Positions 22,801-34,800 of a DNA stretch of 64,000 bases are shown here, piece after piece. A model generated the notes under the pieces. The model ran no database searches, had not been told where the DNA came from, and was given only the letters and a program-made list of their open reading frames with translations. The DNA is from Branchiostoma floridae (lineage: Eukaryota; Chordata; Leptocardii; Amphioxiformes; Branchiostomatidae). A program made the translations under genes and the position numbers. The stretch is taken from NCBI RefSeq assembly GCF_000003815.2, contig NC_049980.1, forward strand, positions 2,601,460 to 2,665,459. The letters run 5' to 3'. Numbering within the stretch: position 1 is the stretch's first letter; each line of letters starts with the position of its first letter.

Positions 22801-25800
22801 CCGTTCACATATGGAGACTCGTAGAGACGAGTCTACTATTATACTGAGAGTGAGGTGATGACTATTGTGCGACCAAGTTTAAAAATGAATATTATTGATA
22901 AAGAAGTGTATTTTGTTAGTTTTGCGTGTTGTAAATCTGCTACTCTTCAAATTTTACTTTTGATATCATACATCATAACTCATAAAGTCATAGGTCATAC
23001 AGATCCTGTTTTGTCGCTTAACGATCTCAATTCAGCGGGACATTAACAACCCAATGAACAATCTCAGTGGCCTTCGCCACAGAATCTTCTAGATATATCG
23101 ATCTGTGAGTCCGCCGGACACTCTAGTGTACATCTCAGAGCTGATGTAAAGTATGCGTTAATATAACTGCACTGTTTTAAAGCTATCAGCACAATCATAT
23201 AACAATTAGGAAACAAAAGAACTCGACAGTGATGCTTGCTACAGTATGAAAAATAACTCGTTCGGCACAATAATGCAGGTGGACTTGAGGATAGTATCAG
23301 CTAGCCCAACATGCATAATTGAACGCAATCAATAATTTATTGTTGAACCTGATCAATGATTCAGCGGTCCAGTCGGTCACGACCATCCCTGGTGCGGAGG
23401 CGTCAGGTTTTTCTGTGATTCCCGTACAATCGACAATCTGTTGTTTTTTTTTGGGGGGGGGGGCATAATTACATTACAGTTGATGCAATGTACCACAATG
23501 GCATCATAACTCAAGAATGTTTCAAAACATCTATATCTTTTAGTGTGAGTGAGTAACATCTGTATCCGCATAGCCGATATAACCACCCTTCGGCGTAACA
23601 CGTCAGTTTCAAAGGCTAAATCGCTAATCGTGGACGAGCAAAGTCCTGGTATGCCCTGAGATGCGACTATAAGTCATTTGATAGATCCGACAAGTATGGA
23701 AATAACTTGTTTGAGAAAGTCGCTTTTGTCTGTTTATGGAGGCTGTACTCAAAGGTCTATATTTTGAGCAGTGCTTTTTAACCTCCTTGGTTTGAGGTAG
23801 TCTCTACCAGACTCCGGGGAGCTGGAAAACCACCACAAAGGTGACATCATTTTCAGTGGAAATCCAGAAGAGTGTAGCCAGCCAGCTGCAAATGCTTTAA
23901 TGGCAGTTGTTAACCACAGTACTTGCAGACAAGCAATTACCTGGACAAGTACAGACCTTGATGGTGTACTTTTTCAAGGAGATGCACTATACACCTACAT
24001 AAAACCATCACTAAGATCTGGTGTGGAGTTCCTCTCCGTTGATGATATTCCAGACTATTTGCAACTTTACAACAATACTGTACGTGTATCAATAAAAGAG
24101 TCTTACACTGGAGACATATTTGCCACAAAAGCAGTCTATCCTTATTACACCTTAAAGAAAGCCCTAGAAGCAGCATTTGCTGANNNNNNNNNNNNNNNNN
24201 NNNNNNNNNNNNNNNNNNNNNNNNNNNNNNNNNNNNNNNNNNNNNNNNNNNNNNNNNNNNNNNNNNNNNNNNNNNNNNNNNNNCTCTTTTGTTCATTTCT
24301 CGGTTTTCCAGCGACCCGGAGTCTGGTAGAGACTAAGTTTGAGGTCATATACTGGCGCTTTCTCTGATGAAGTATGTAGGGATGATGTTCAGCACCGGAA
24401 CCGATCCTGTCGTATAGGGTGTCTAACTGGCTCATATGTTAGAGTCATGTTAGGCCATATTGATTTGATTATATGGATGACATCCTCTGGGAACTCCAAA
24501 ACTGATGCGAGCGAGCGAATAAAAAAAAAAGTTTGGCAAAAAAAAAATTGCCTTCAGTATGAAATCAAAGTGGCCAGGAAGGTTGAACATAGGACTAAAC
24601 ACACATAGTATGGTATACCAACAGTTAGGTGTAGAGACAAGTACATCATACGGGTGCAAAACATTTTTTTTGTCTTCTTGGACCAATTCGAAAAAAAAAT
24701 AGACCTGAAAAACAGGTTTCGCTAATTACAAAATGGACAAAATGTCAGCAGGCATTTGAGGTCTTACCGGGGCCCAAGAAGACAACAAGAGCGAAGTCAA
24801 GTAGAGTTTATAATCAATTGTACCAGGTCCAGGTTCAGGTCCGGACCTGTAAAAGATCCTCTGGACCTGAATTTTCTGTACTGGTACCTCCCCCTACCAA
24901 CAATAGATATTTTTCCTTCTGTCCTTTCACATCTTATTCTTTGACTTTAGATTTATTTTGGCATTCTATGGCCTTAGTTATCTGTTTTCTGATACCTTTT
25001 TTTCAATCTATGGAATATTTGTGCTCATTTTACAGCTGCTTTGCACAATTTATTGTGTGGTCAAAAACTTTTTTTTTTTGGAAATGGCCAAAAATTGGTG
25101 CGAGCGCGGATGTCATCCATATAATCAAATCAACATGGCCTTATGTACAGTAACAAGAGAGTCCATTCGGGAATAAAAATGGGTCATCTGTACGCGTTAC
25201 GTTACGTTACGTTTATACACATTTCATGACATATAACGTAACGTAACGTAATGTAAAGCGTACAGATGACCCACCATTCTTCCCGCATGGACTCTCTTGT
25301 GTCTGACCTTTTACGGGTTAGGTAAAAAGTCTAACAATGAACAAATATTTGTTCAGTGAGTCGGCTATAAAATGTAGGATAACTGGAAAACACATTAAAT
25401 CTGCTAGCAAACTATACTTATTTTCCCCGAGTGTCTTTCGTGGGAAGCTAAGTTGCTCAAAAATCGATAAAAACTGTTCTACTATAGTAAAACATGGGTG
25501 CGGTAAAAGTGCACTATGTTAACAACGACCAATTTTTGTTGAGAGGACAACTTGTGGTAATACCAGGATGATCCCTGTACTCCCAGCCGTCCGACCGGTG
25601 GCTGCCTGACCCGGGAGGAGCTGACCCGGAACTAATCCTACATTTACCCAGCAGACCTCAGGGTCATATCTATTAGAATGTACCCCTTCAGAGAAACCAG
25701 CGGACCAAACAACAACAAAGGCAGCCCGGCCAGTCTGTTTGGCGATTCTTGAATATTTCTCAATCTGTGTCAATGAGATGCAAACACACAGTCTAACATG

Positions 25801-28800
25801 TAGTCCGAGGGACATGTTGCTGATGCGGAACTTTCTCCTCAGTGTGGCGTAGTTGCCATGGCGCAGAACTGTACATGTCCTCTAGCTGTGCAGTCTTTTG
25901 GAAGCACGTTGTAGATTTGCCTGTTTAGAAACGTTATCATATATACTGGGTTAAAACACCGTGAAACCAAACATGACATGCTTGGATGTGTGAATAGAGT
26001 TTTCTCTGTGTCTGTTTGATATGTTTGATAAACAAAATTATCATATAGCCAGGGGACGTGGGCCAATCAGAAGGCCCCATTTCATGCTGGTTATGACGCC
26101 GTAACAGCCGTGCATTGAATTTTTGATTATCACATGTGTGATAAAACTTTTGAAAGTTTAAACCAATCAGGAGTACAGACAAACATGACGCTGGCCAATC
26201 AGAATGAGATATCCAGGAATCGTCCATCTGCCAAGATAGGGGAATAAGTACAGGCATGGCAGGGGGGATGGCTCCCTCTATTAACATCGGTAGTGCGTGT
26301 TTCTTTGTTCAAAGAAAACATTTGCTGTCTTAAAACAACATTGAATTACCTATAACATTTAAGACAATAAAATCTATTTCAAGTCATGTCCAATTTAAAC
26401 TGCAAATGGAAAATAAAATTATTTGCACCCCCGCCCATTCAAGTTCAGACGACAATAACACCACGGTCCGCCATTGAGTAGCGGTCATGGCGCTGGAGGA
26501 CCAAAATACTACCTTTCTTCGGAGAAGTCGTGTCTGGGTTCGTAGTGAATGAGATTCTCAAGAGCTGTGAAGCACAGGGATCCCGGAATACCTCAGGAAA
26601 GCCGGCAGAGATTTAGCGCCTGATACGAACGAACTCGACAAACTGGAGAATGGGCGAGTGGAGAAATACGGAGCGTGCAACAGTTTGTAACATAATGAAT
26701 CGACTTTGTTCTTATTTTAAGTCTTGGAACAGAAATACATTTCACGTTCAAGTTTTATGTTGTTCAAATTCACTGTTCAAATGTATGTACTGAATAAAAG
26801 ATGTATGTTTTAGAAAAGAATTTGTCGCTCCCACTCAACTGGAAACTCTACTCTACTCTAATCTACTCTTAAATGGGTCAGTGTGGGTAGGCTATATGAA
26901 AAGAGGGTTAATGACTCACCCGCTCCTCGNNNNNNNNNNNNNNNNNNNNNNNNNNNNNNNNNNNNNNNNNNNNNNNNNNNNNNNNNNNNNNNNNNNNNNN
27001 NNNNNNNNNNNNNNNNNNNNNNNNNNNNNNNNNNNNNNNNNNNNNNNNNNNNNNNNNNNNNNNNNNNNNNNNNNNNNNNNNNNNNNNNNNNNNNNNNNNN
27101 NNNNNNNNNNNNNNNNNNNNNNNNNNNNNNNNNNNNNNNNNNNNNNNNNNNNNNNNNNNNNNNNNNNNNNNNNNNNNNNNNNNNNNNNNNNNNNNNNNNN
27201 NNNNNNNNNNNNNNNNNNNNNNNNNNNNNNNNNNNNNNNNNNNNNNNNNNNNNNNNNNNNNNNNNNNNNNNNNNNNNNNNNNNNNNNNNNNNNNNNNNNN
27301 NNNNNNNNNNNNNNNNNNNNNNNNNNNNNNNNNNNNNNNNNNNNNNNNNNNNNNNNNNNNNNNNNNNNNNNNNNNNNNNNNNNNNNNNNNNNNNNNNNNN
27401 NNNNNNNNNNNNNNNNNNNNNNNNNNNNNNNNNNNNNNNNNNNNNNNNNNNNNNNNNNNNNNNNNNNNNNNNNNNNNNNNNNNNNNNNNNNNNNNNNNNN
27501 NNNNNNNNNNNNNNNNNNNNNNNNNNNNNNNNNNNNNNNNNNNNNNNNNNNNNNNNNNNNNNNNNNNNNNNNNNNNNNNNNNNNNNNNNNNNNNNNNNNN
27601 NNNNNNNNNNNNNNNNNNNNNNNNNNNNNNNNNNNNNNNNNNNNNNNNNNNNNNNNNNNNNNNNNNNNNNNNNNNNNNNNNNNNNNNNNNNNNNNNNNNN
27701 NNNNNNNNNNNNNNTAATTGACGAAGGTCATACGAAGGTATGTCAGGTAAAGAACGAAACTTTAAGTGCATTCTTTGTAATCCCTCGGTGCAGAACGCGC
27801 TAGGGTCCCTGCCATGACTCTTCTTCCGTATTAAATATCCATCGATTGTTCACATTTGGGATGGAATAGCGACCAAAGGTCCTGTTTGCATTTTTATGTG
27901 CATTATCTTTGTAGAAACGTCTAACGCCGCGCTAAACTGCGCGATCCTGTCGTGACTAACTCCCTCCCCTGGTTCACAGGAGCTGTACGACACCAAGAAG
28001 GCCTACAAGGACGCCCAGGAGAACCTGCGACTTCGGGCGCAAGAACAGGACTTCAAGACACGCACACACGAACAGGTAAGAAAATGACTCAGTATGAAGA
28101 CAGTTAGGATCGTTTTAACAAAACAAAACACCACGCGTAACGCCTTTGTCACATCGTCACATTGGCAACGACTTTCAACCGAAATTCTTGACCGCCAGAA
28201 ATCCACCGAATTTCAAATAGCGCCTTTTCCCAGAAAATCCACCTTGTTACATTATACCGAGCCCAGTGAACTGTTATCTCTAAATGTTATCTGATTCCTA
28301 GAATTACACAGTGATCGGAAGGATGTGATTTACCAACTTGGTGGCTGTGAAACGTACAGTCCTACAGGCGATGCCATGTTGCTAGAAGACTGCTACTTTT
28401 GACAGGATTTCGGAAGTTAATCCCGGACGGATCTCTCTTTGTCCAGATAAGACTTATCCCACTCAGCAGCTGTAGATGGTACACGGAGAAAAACACATCA
28501 ATTGTCAAGCTTAATCGTTTGATTGTTCCCTGTCTTGTCTTGTCGTCCAGGAGGTGAAGGAGGTTCGGAAAGAGATCCTGAACATATCCGTGGAGCTGGA
28601 GAAACTGAGGAACGAGGTGAGTCGTCTTCGCTATCATTTTGTTTGTCGCAATCGGTAAGATGTTTGACCCAGGCTCCAGACGTAACAGGTTCAAAACCGC
28701 TGATGTGTCACCGATGCTGTGCCCTTAGGAAAGGCACTTGACAGGACTTTCCTCACTTCACTCAGGTGAAAATGATTACCTAGCTTTGGTTAGGGCCGAC

Positions 28801-31800
28801 CCTCGGATAAAACGTTAAATGGGGGTCCCGTGTTTGAGGAGAGCCACACCTCGAGCACGTTAAATATCCCACCACACTTATCGAAACGAGTAGGGGTCCT
28901 TCACAGTGTTAGTGGTTTAAAACCTACAGTCCCATGGCCGCATCTGGGACAATTACTGTCGTATTAAGGTCACCTGAGTGGCGCCGAATGGCAGCTCGCT
29001 CCAGACCCTTGCGATGTAGCCGCGCCTATTGTAAGCTCCTCGCAATTCAGCCCCTGGTTGCCAAGAGAGAGTAGTCGGGCCATCCAAGAACAAAATTAAC
29101 GTCATCTCTACCCAAAGCTTAAGGAACCTGCAGTGCAAGATTCATCATGACTTCAAAATCATCTTATAACGTCTTGCTGAAATGGAGACATGAAAGACTT
29201 TTTAAAAAATCACGAGCTGGCTCGTTGTATACTTCAGTTTGGGTTGTCGCCGCACCTTAAATGTCACGAGAATATACATGGGCAGTTTCTTGTTCTGTTA
29301 TCGGAATCTTTCTTAGTGAATGGGCCGTGAGAGTTATAAATGAGCCGTAGAGCAGACTATCCCATTCTCTACTGTCTGCCGCTGTACGCCGTTCTGTCGA
29401 AAGGTAAAACGACCATCCCCGCATTGACGTGTCACTGGACATACTTAATACAAAAAACAAAGTTAGTCAAACAACTGGATAATGTTTGCAAACTGTCAGA
29501 CGTTTCAGACAACATCCGAAGTCTTTCGGCAGTAACACTGCTGCAACAAGCCGCTGACGGAAGATAGTGGATGCTGTCTGAAATGTCATACCGTTTTTAA
29601 AAATCATCCAATAACTTTTGTATTACCCCATTGCCCGGATATCTAACCTTCATCAACGATAAAACGGCATGTTTTAGAGATTGATCTGACTGCAACTCGA
29701 TTTCAGAACACAAAGGTTGCGATCGGCGTCCTGGGAGCACAGGGGGAGCTGCAGCAATACGTCACCGGGAACGAAGGGGTAGGAGCTGGTCGCCCCCCTC
29801 CCCATCATGGCGGCACTGTGGTGTCTCAGGGGAACCATATCAGAATTTTCACCTCCTTAAGCATTACTAACCACATCCCTAGTCCCACTTTGGAAGAAAT
29901 CACTTGCAAATGTTCACAGGGTGAGAGGTCCACAAGGTCAACACTAGTTGTTATGATTTATTCAGAGCATGATGACATAATTATTTCTGGGTCAACTATA
30001 ATGAACTTGCATCTTTAACCAAGGAGTTGGTGTAAATATAAGCATGTTTTTCCTGCCAGAATGCACAGCTGCAGTCAGAAGTTCATCAAGTTTCCCACAA
30101 TGCCAGCACGGAAGTGACGCAGTACGTGTCGATGCTAGAAAAGAGGGAGGTCGAATTAGAGGTGAGGAAAACAATAAGGAATCGTGGTGCTACATAATCG
30201 TGGTACTTCCATAAACTACATGCAACTAGTCTCCAAGCAGACCCTACGGCGCCTTAGAGATAATGGTGCCGCTATACTAAGTCCCTTGTCAGCTTTGATA
30301 CTATTTCTAAGGTACCGTAGGGTCTGATTGGAGACTACATGCAACAGCTAACTGCTCCAATACTTATTAACACCTATTCCCAGACCTTTCCCATGTCCTT
30401 ACGATTTGACATCTGTTCACATGTCTTAACCTACTGACACCTGTTCCCATGTCCTAACCTACTGACACCTTTTCCCATGTCATTATTCACTGACACATAT
30501 TCCTATAGCTATGTCCTTACCCACTGACACCTGTTCTCATGTCCTAACCCACTGACACCTGTTCTCATGTCCTAACCCACTGACACCTCTTCTCATGTCC
30601 TAACCCACTGACACCTCTTCTCATGTCCTAACCCACTGACACCTCTTCTCATGTCCTAACCCACTGACACCTGTTCCCATGTCCTAACCCACTGACAGCT
30701 GTTCCCATGTCCTAACCCACTGACACCTGTTCCCATGTCCTAACCCACTGACACCTTTTCTCATGTCCTAACCCACTGACACCTGTTCTCATGTCCTTAC
30801 CCCATGACATCTGTTCTCATGTCCTTACCCACTGACACCTTTTCTCATGTCCTTACCACTAACACCTGTTTCCGTGTCCGTATCCTTGAATAATGACACC
30901 TGCTCCTATGTCCTAACTGACACCTGTTCTTGTGTCCTCACCCATTGACACCTTATCCCGTGTCCTTACCCACTGACGTCTGTTCCAATATCCTTGAATA
31001 CTGACAACTGATCCTATACCTGGTTCCTATTTCTATAACCTTACCTGACACTTTCTCTCTTCTTGCCTTCTTGTCCTAATCAACAGAAACTTGTTGTCAT
31101 GTCTCACCTACTGACAACAAGTTTCCGTATCCTAACCCACTGACACCCGTTACCATGTCGTCCTTGCCTACAGGCACCTGATCCTATATCCTTGTCTACA
31201 GGCAACTGTCTCCATGTCCTTTACTATTGACGCCTGTCCCAATGTCCTTGCCTATTGACACCACCTGTCCCCATGTCCTAGCCTATTGACACCTGTCCCC
31301 ATGTCCTTGCCTATTGACACCTGTCCCCATGTCCTTGCCTATTGACACCTGTCCCCATGTCCTTGCCTATTGACACCTGTCCCCATGTCCTTGCCTATTG
31401 ACACCTGTCCCCACGTCCTTGCCTATTGACACCTGTCCCCATGTCCTTGCCTATTGACACCTGTCCCCATGTCCTTGCCTATTGACACCTGTTCCCATGT
31501 CCTTGCCAATTGACACCTGTCCCTATGTCCTCGCCTATTGACACCTGTCCCCATGTCCTTGCCTATTGACACCTGTCCCCATGTCCTTGCCTATTGACAC
31601 CTGTCCCCATGTCCTTGCCTATTGACACCTGTCCCCACGTCCTTGCCTATTGACACCTGTCCCCATGTCCTTGCCTATTGACACCTGTCCCTATGTCCTT
31701 GCTCAGACCCTGCACCGCAGCCTGGAGCAACAGAGGGAGGAGTACGAGAAGCTCATGCACATGAAGCTAGACCTGGAGCTGGCACTGAAGCATCATGGAC

Positions 31801-34800
31801 TGGAGTACACCACCATACAATATGAGTGAGTTTTGCCCATCGCCTTTCTACCTTTCGTCTTTTAGGGAACAAAAAGCATCAGCCCCTTGTGGAAAGGTCT
31901 GAAACAGATGAACAGCATACTGCATACATTTCGCATTAAACATATCTTTGTTGGTAGGTATAGGTATAGGTTATAAATTCGAAATGAACACAAGAAATAG
32001 CAGCCTATCAATGAGTGGGGTATATCGGCTGAAAGACCGTAGGCATGTCAGCAAATTATGTCAGCAGATAAGTTTGATAAAACTTCATTAATTCATCAAA
32101 GTGTTTTTGCCTTCCAGTGTGCACGACTGGTCTCCGTCCCACCGCAAATCATCTACTCCAAAGGGCACACCAATCCGTCGTCGCCCCCTCCATGAAATTA
32201 ACCATTCCAACAAAAAGAGGAAAGCTGAGCACCCATCACCTGCAGATGGTTCATTCCTGACGGATGAGGCTGCTTATGTCTCTGCAGAAGGCTTCGCTAC
32301 TGGTGAGGGGCGCGCTATGCAAACAAGCCACTCTGTCGCTAACGCCGCGGGGTTATCACAGGGTTTCGGAAATCAAGGGTTTCTACCACAGGGTTTTGAA
32401 TTCCAGGCTAGTCCTACTGGTGCGGGTGTGAGCGTTAATGGTGTGGGCCATGCTGCTGTTGCTACTGCTTTTTCCCAGGGAATCGCGGCGCACGCTAGTC
32501 CGGCTGATACCGATGTGTGTGTGCTCCATGCTACAAACACCCATGCGGGTTCTGCTACCGCTGCAGGTATATCCCAAGGTTTAAGAACCCAGGGTACTCT
32601 TGCTGGCTTGGGTGTGAGCGATAGTGGTTCAGAGACCTATGTGAGTTTTGCAAGCGCAGCTCCATCCCGAGCAGCTGGTGCCGGTCATGCTACGCAAACA
32701 TATGCGGGTCATCCTGCCGCTAGTCCCGCACACCTACCACAGCTCCCTGATCCCCATACGGGTGCAAGTACGGGTCATGCTAGTTTCTCTGTGGCTGACA
32801 GCGTCAGCCTTCTTCCCTCCGCTCAGCCTGCTGGTTGCGCTGTCTCTCCGGCGTCTGTCATCCCTCCGGTTGCTGCAGTCGTGGCACCTGCTCTGGGTGG
32901 TCCAAAGCGTGTTCTGCTGTCCTCTGGGGAATATTCGGCTGTAGACTCGAGTACTTTTGGTACGAGCCCCGCTTATGACAGTATCAGTAGTACCCCTACT
33001 GTCACTAGTACACCTACTGTCACTAGTACTCCTGCTGTCACTAGTTCCACTGTAGTTACTAGTACCATTGCTGCCACTCGTTCCACTGTAGTCACTAGTT
33101 CCATTGCTGTCACAGGCTCCACTGTAATCACTAATATCCTTCCTGTCACTCGTTCCACTGTAGTCACTAGTACCCTTGCTGTCACTAGTCCCATCAAGGC
33201 CACTGTTTCTTCGCTTGCTGTTGGTAAAGTTGGTACTTTTGATCCATCCTTTTGTCTTACTCCAACGACTAGAAGTGGTGAAAGTACGTCTCTCTCTAGT
33301 GGCTGCAGGACTGTACCCGATACTGAAAGGCTAGAGGGATCTGAACTTGTTAGTCCGCAACGAGTGCTCCTGTCCTCTGACGAATTTGTGGTGGTGGACT
33401 CTACTACTGAAACTAACACAGTCACTTTTCTCACCGGCAGTGCTGCTGGTACTCGTACTATCAGTGGAGTGACTCCTGGTGTTGCTGATACCGTTACCAT
33501 TGGTGAAGGGACTGTATCTGTTGGTACCAGTACCACATGTGGAGTGGCTTCTGGTGCTAGTGGCACCAGTGCCAACGGTGGAATGACTCCTGTTGCTAGT
33601 GGCATCAGTACCACTGGTGGAGTTACTCCTGATACTAGTAGTACCAGCACCTCCGGTGGAGTTACAACTATTGCCGTTAGTGCTGTTACTAATGGTGAAG
33701 GGTCTCCTGGCACTGGTACCACTACTGCAGTTACTCCTATACATGTAGATACCAGAACTGGTACTGTCTGTGGTGTTATTCCAGTTAGTGCCAGTGCCGG
33801 CCACACCATCGATTCCGTAACTCTCGTGGGAAAAGTGCGGGGTGTACCTTCGTCTGGCCTGTGTGGTCCGGAGCGCATAATTACCCCATCTGGAGAATAT
33901 GTCTTGTCTTCTCCAGGTGGAAATATTGACGCTATCGACGGTGCCAGTACCACTATAGATTCCGCGAGGGGTATGGCCGATGCAACACGTGCGGCTGTGC
34001 CTGATACTAACATGGGAACTGTCATTGCTAGCGGGGCTGCCTACAGATCCCGTGATGTGCTGCCCTCCCCCCACACCCATGATCATCCGCTTTCTGCTTC
34101 GGCTCTAAACGTCGCGCAGTCCACCAAAACCCCGCAAGGTGGCACTGTTGTATTTGGCTCTGCTACACCTGGGGGCAACACAGTTTATATTGGTGAGGGC
34201 TATGGTGCTGCGAACTTTCCAACTTTGTCTGGTGAGAACGTGGTGCCTGCGGAAGATACGGATGACAAAGGGGCTTCAACAACCAGCAGCCAAGTGCGAT
34301 CGCTAGGGGGCGCAGTGGTAGAAGGGGGAGCTGCCGAGGATGAGTCCAGAATTGCAGCTGCTGCAACAGTGGACGGTGTAGGAATGCCGCAGGGCTTCAG
34401 TGGTGGTAAGCAGGGTACTTATGGTAAGATAGTAACAGGCTTGCTTGAATCACCGCAGGTTAGCGACGTGTCGCCTGGCGAAGCCCCAGAAGCTGCTGTT
34501 GAATGCATGCTGACCAGATCATACGCGTCTAAAGTCACTGAGAAGAAACGTGAAATTACTGTACCCGATGACGCCCGAGCCTCTAGTGGTGGCCAAGCGG
34601 GTGTTACAGACACGGAGCTTGCCGTTGAGTCATTCAGCAGTACATCTGCTGATGCGGTTAGCTATGTAGATGTAGACGGCAACGTAAGCGCAGCTTTTGT
34701 AAGCACTACGGATGAGGCAGGTGAAAGTTGGAACCCTTTGGTGTCATTAGAAAGTGCTTATTATCAGGGCGTTACCTTGACAAGTGCTGCCCAAGCGGCC

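Larger units (their letters stand above)
23798..24336. mobile_element. Inverted-repeat DNA element with 8-bp target duplication, gapped
   Basis: Left terminus TAGTCTCTACCAGACTCCGG and right terminus (inverted) TTAGTCTCTACCAGACTCCG differ by one terminal base. The inverted repeats extend to GCTGGAAAACC. An exact 8-bp duplication GTTTGAGG flanks it (23790-23797 and 24337-24344). It encloses a coding fragment and a 100-N gap, so the true length is unknown. The 8-bp duplication fits hAT, P or Zisupton-like (KDZ) elements; I cannot choose. Confidence 0.8.
16828..27979 (+). other. Intron region 1 of the IF-KASH gene, 11 kb, repeat-rich, gapped
   Basis: Between exon 1 and the 96-bp exon lie repeats and small mobile elements annotated separately, plus three assembly gaps. 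Stretches 16828-19430, 20000-22675, 22776-23789 and 25301-26486 show no supported coding sequence. A short exon of the IF rod should be in this interval. I did not find one in the readable sequence, so the 785-N gap is the best place. Confidence 0.7.

Noticed and set aside
25519-25815. 98-codon minus-strand frame
   Set aside because: No recognisable domain; composition fits a chance frame in a repeat-like GC-rich stretch.
26881-27803. Frames of 270-306 codons on both strands
   Set aside because: They consist almost wholly of N from the assembly gap.
30368-31706. Regular 28-bp repeats, at first glance like a CRISPR array
   Set aside because: Units are contiguous with no unique spacers, and the locus is an intron of a eukaryotic gene. 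It is a minisatellite.
32973-34025. Long minus-strand frames (up to 350 codons) opposite the 3.1-kb tail exon
   Set aside because: Shadows of repetitive Ser/Thr/Val coding sequence; the plus-strand frame is longer and joins other exons in phase.
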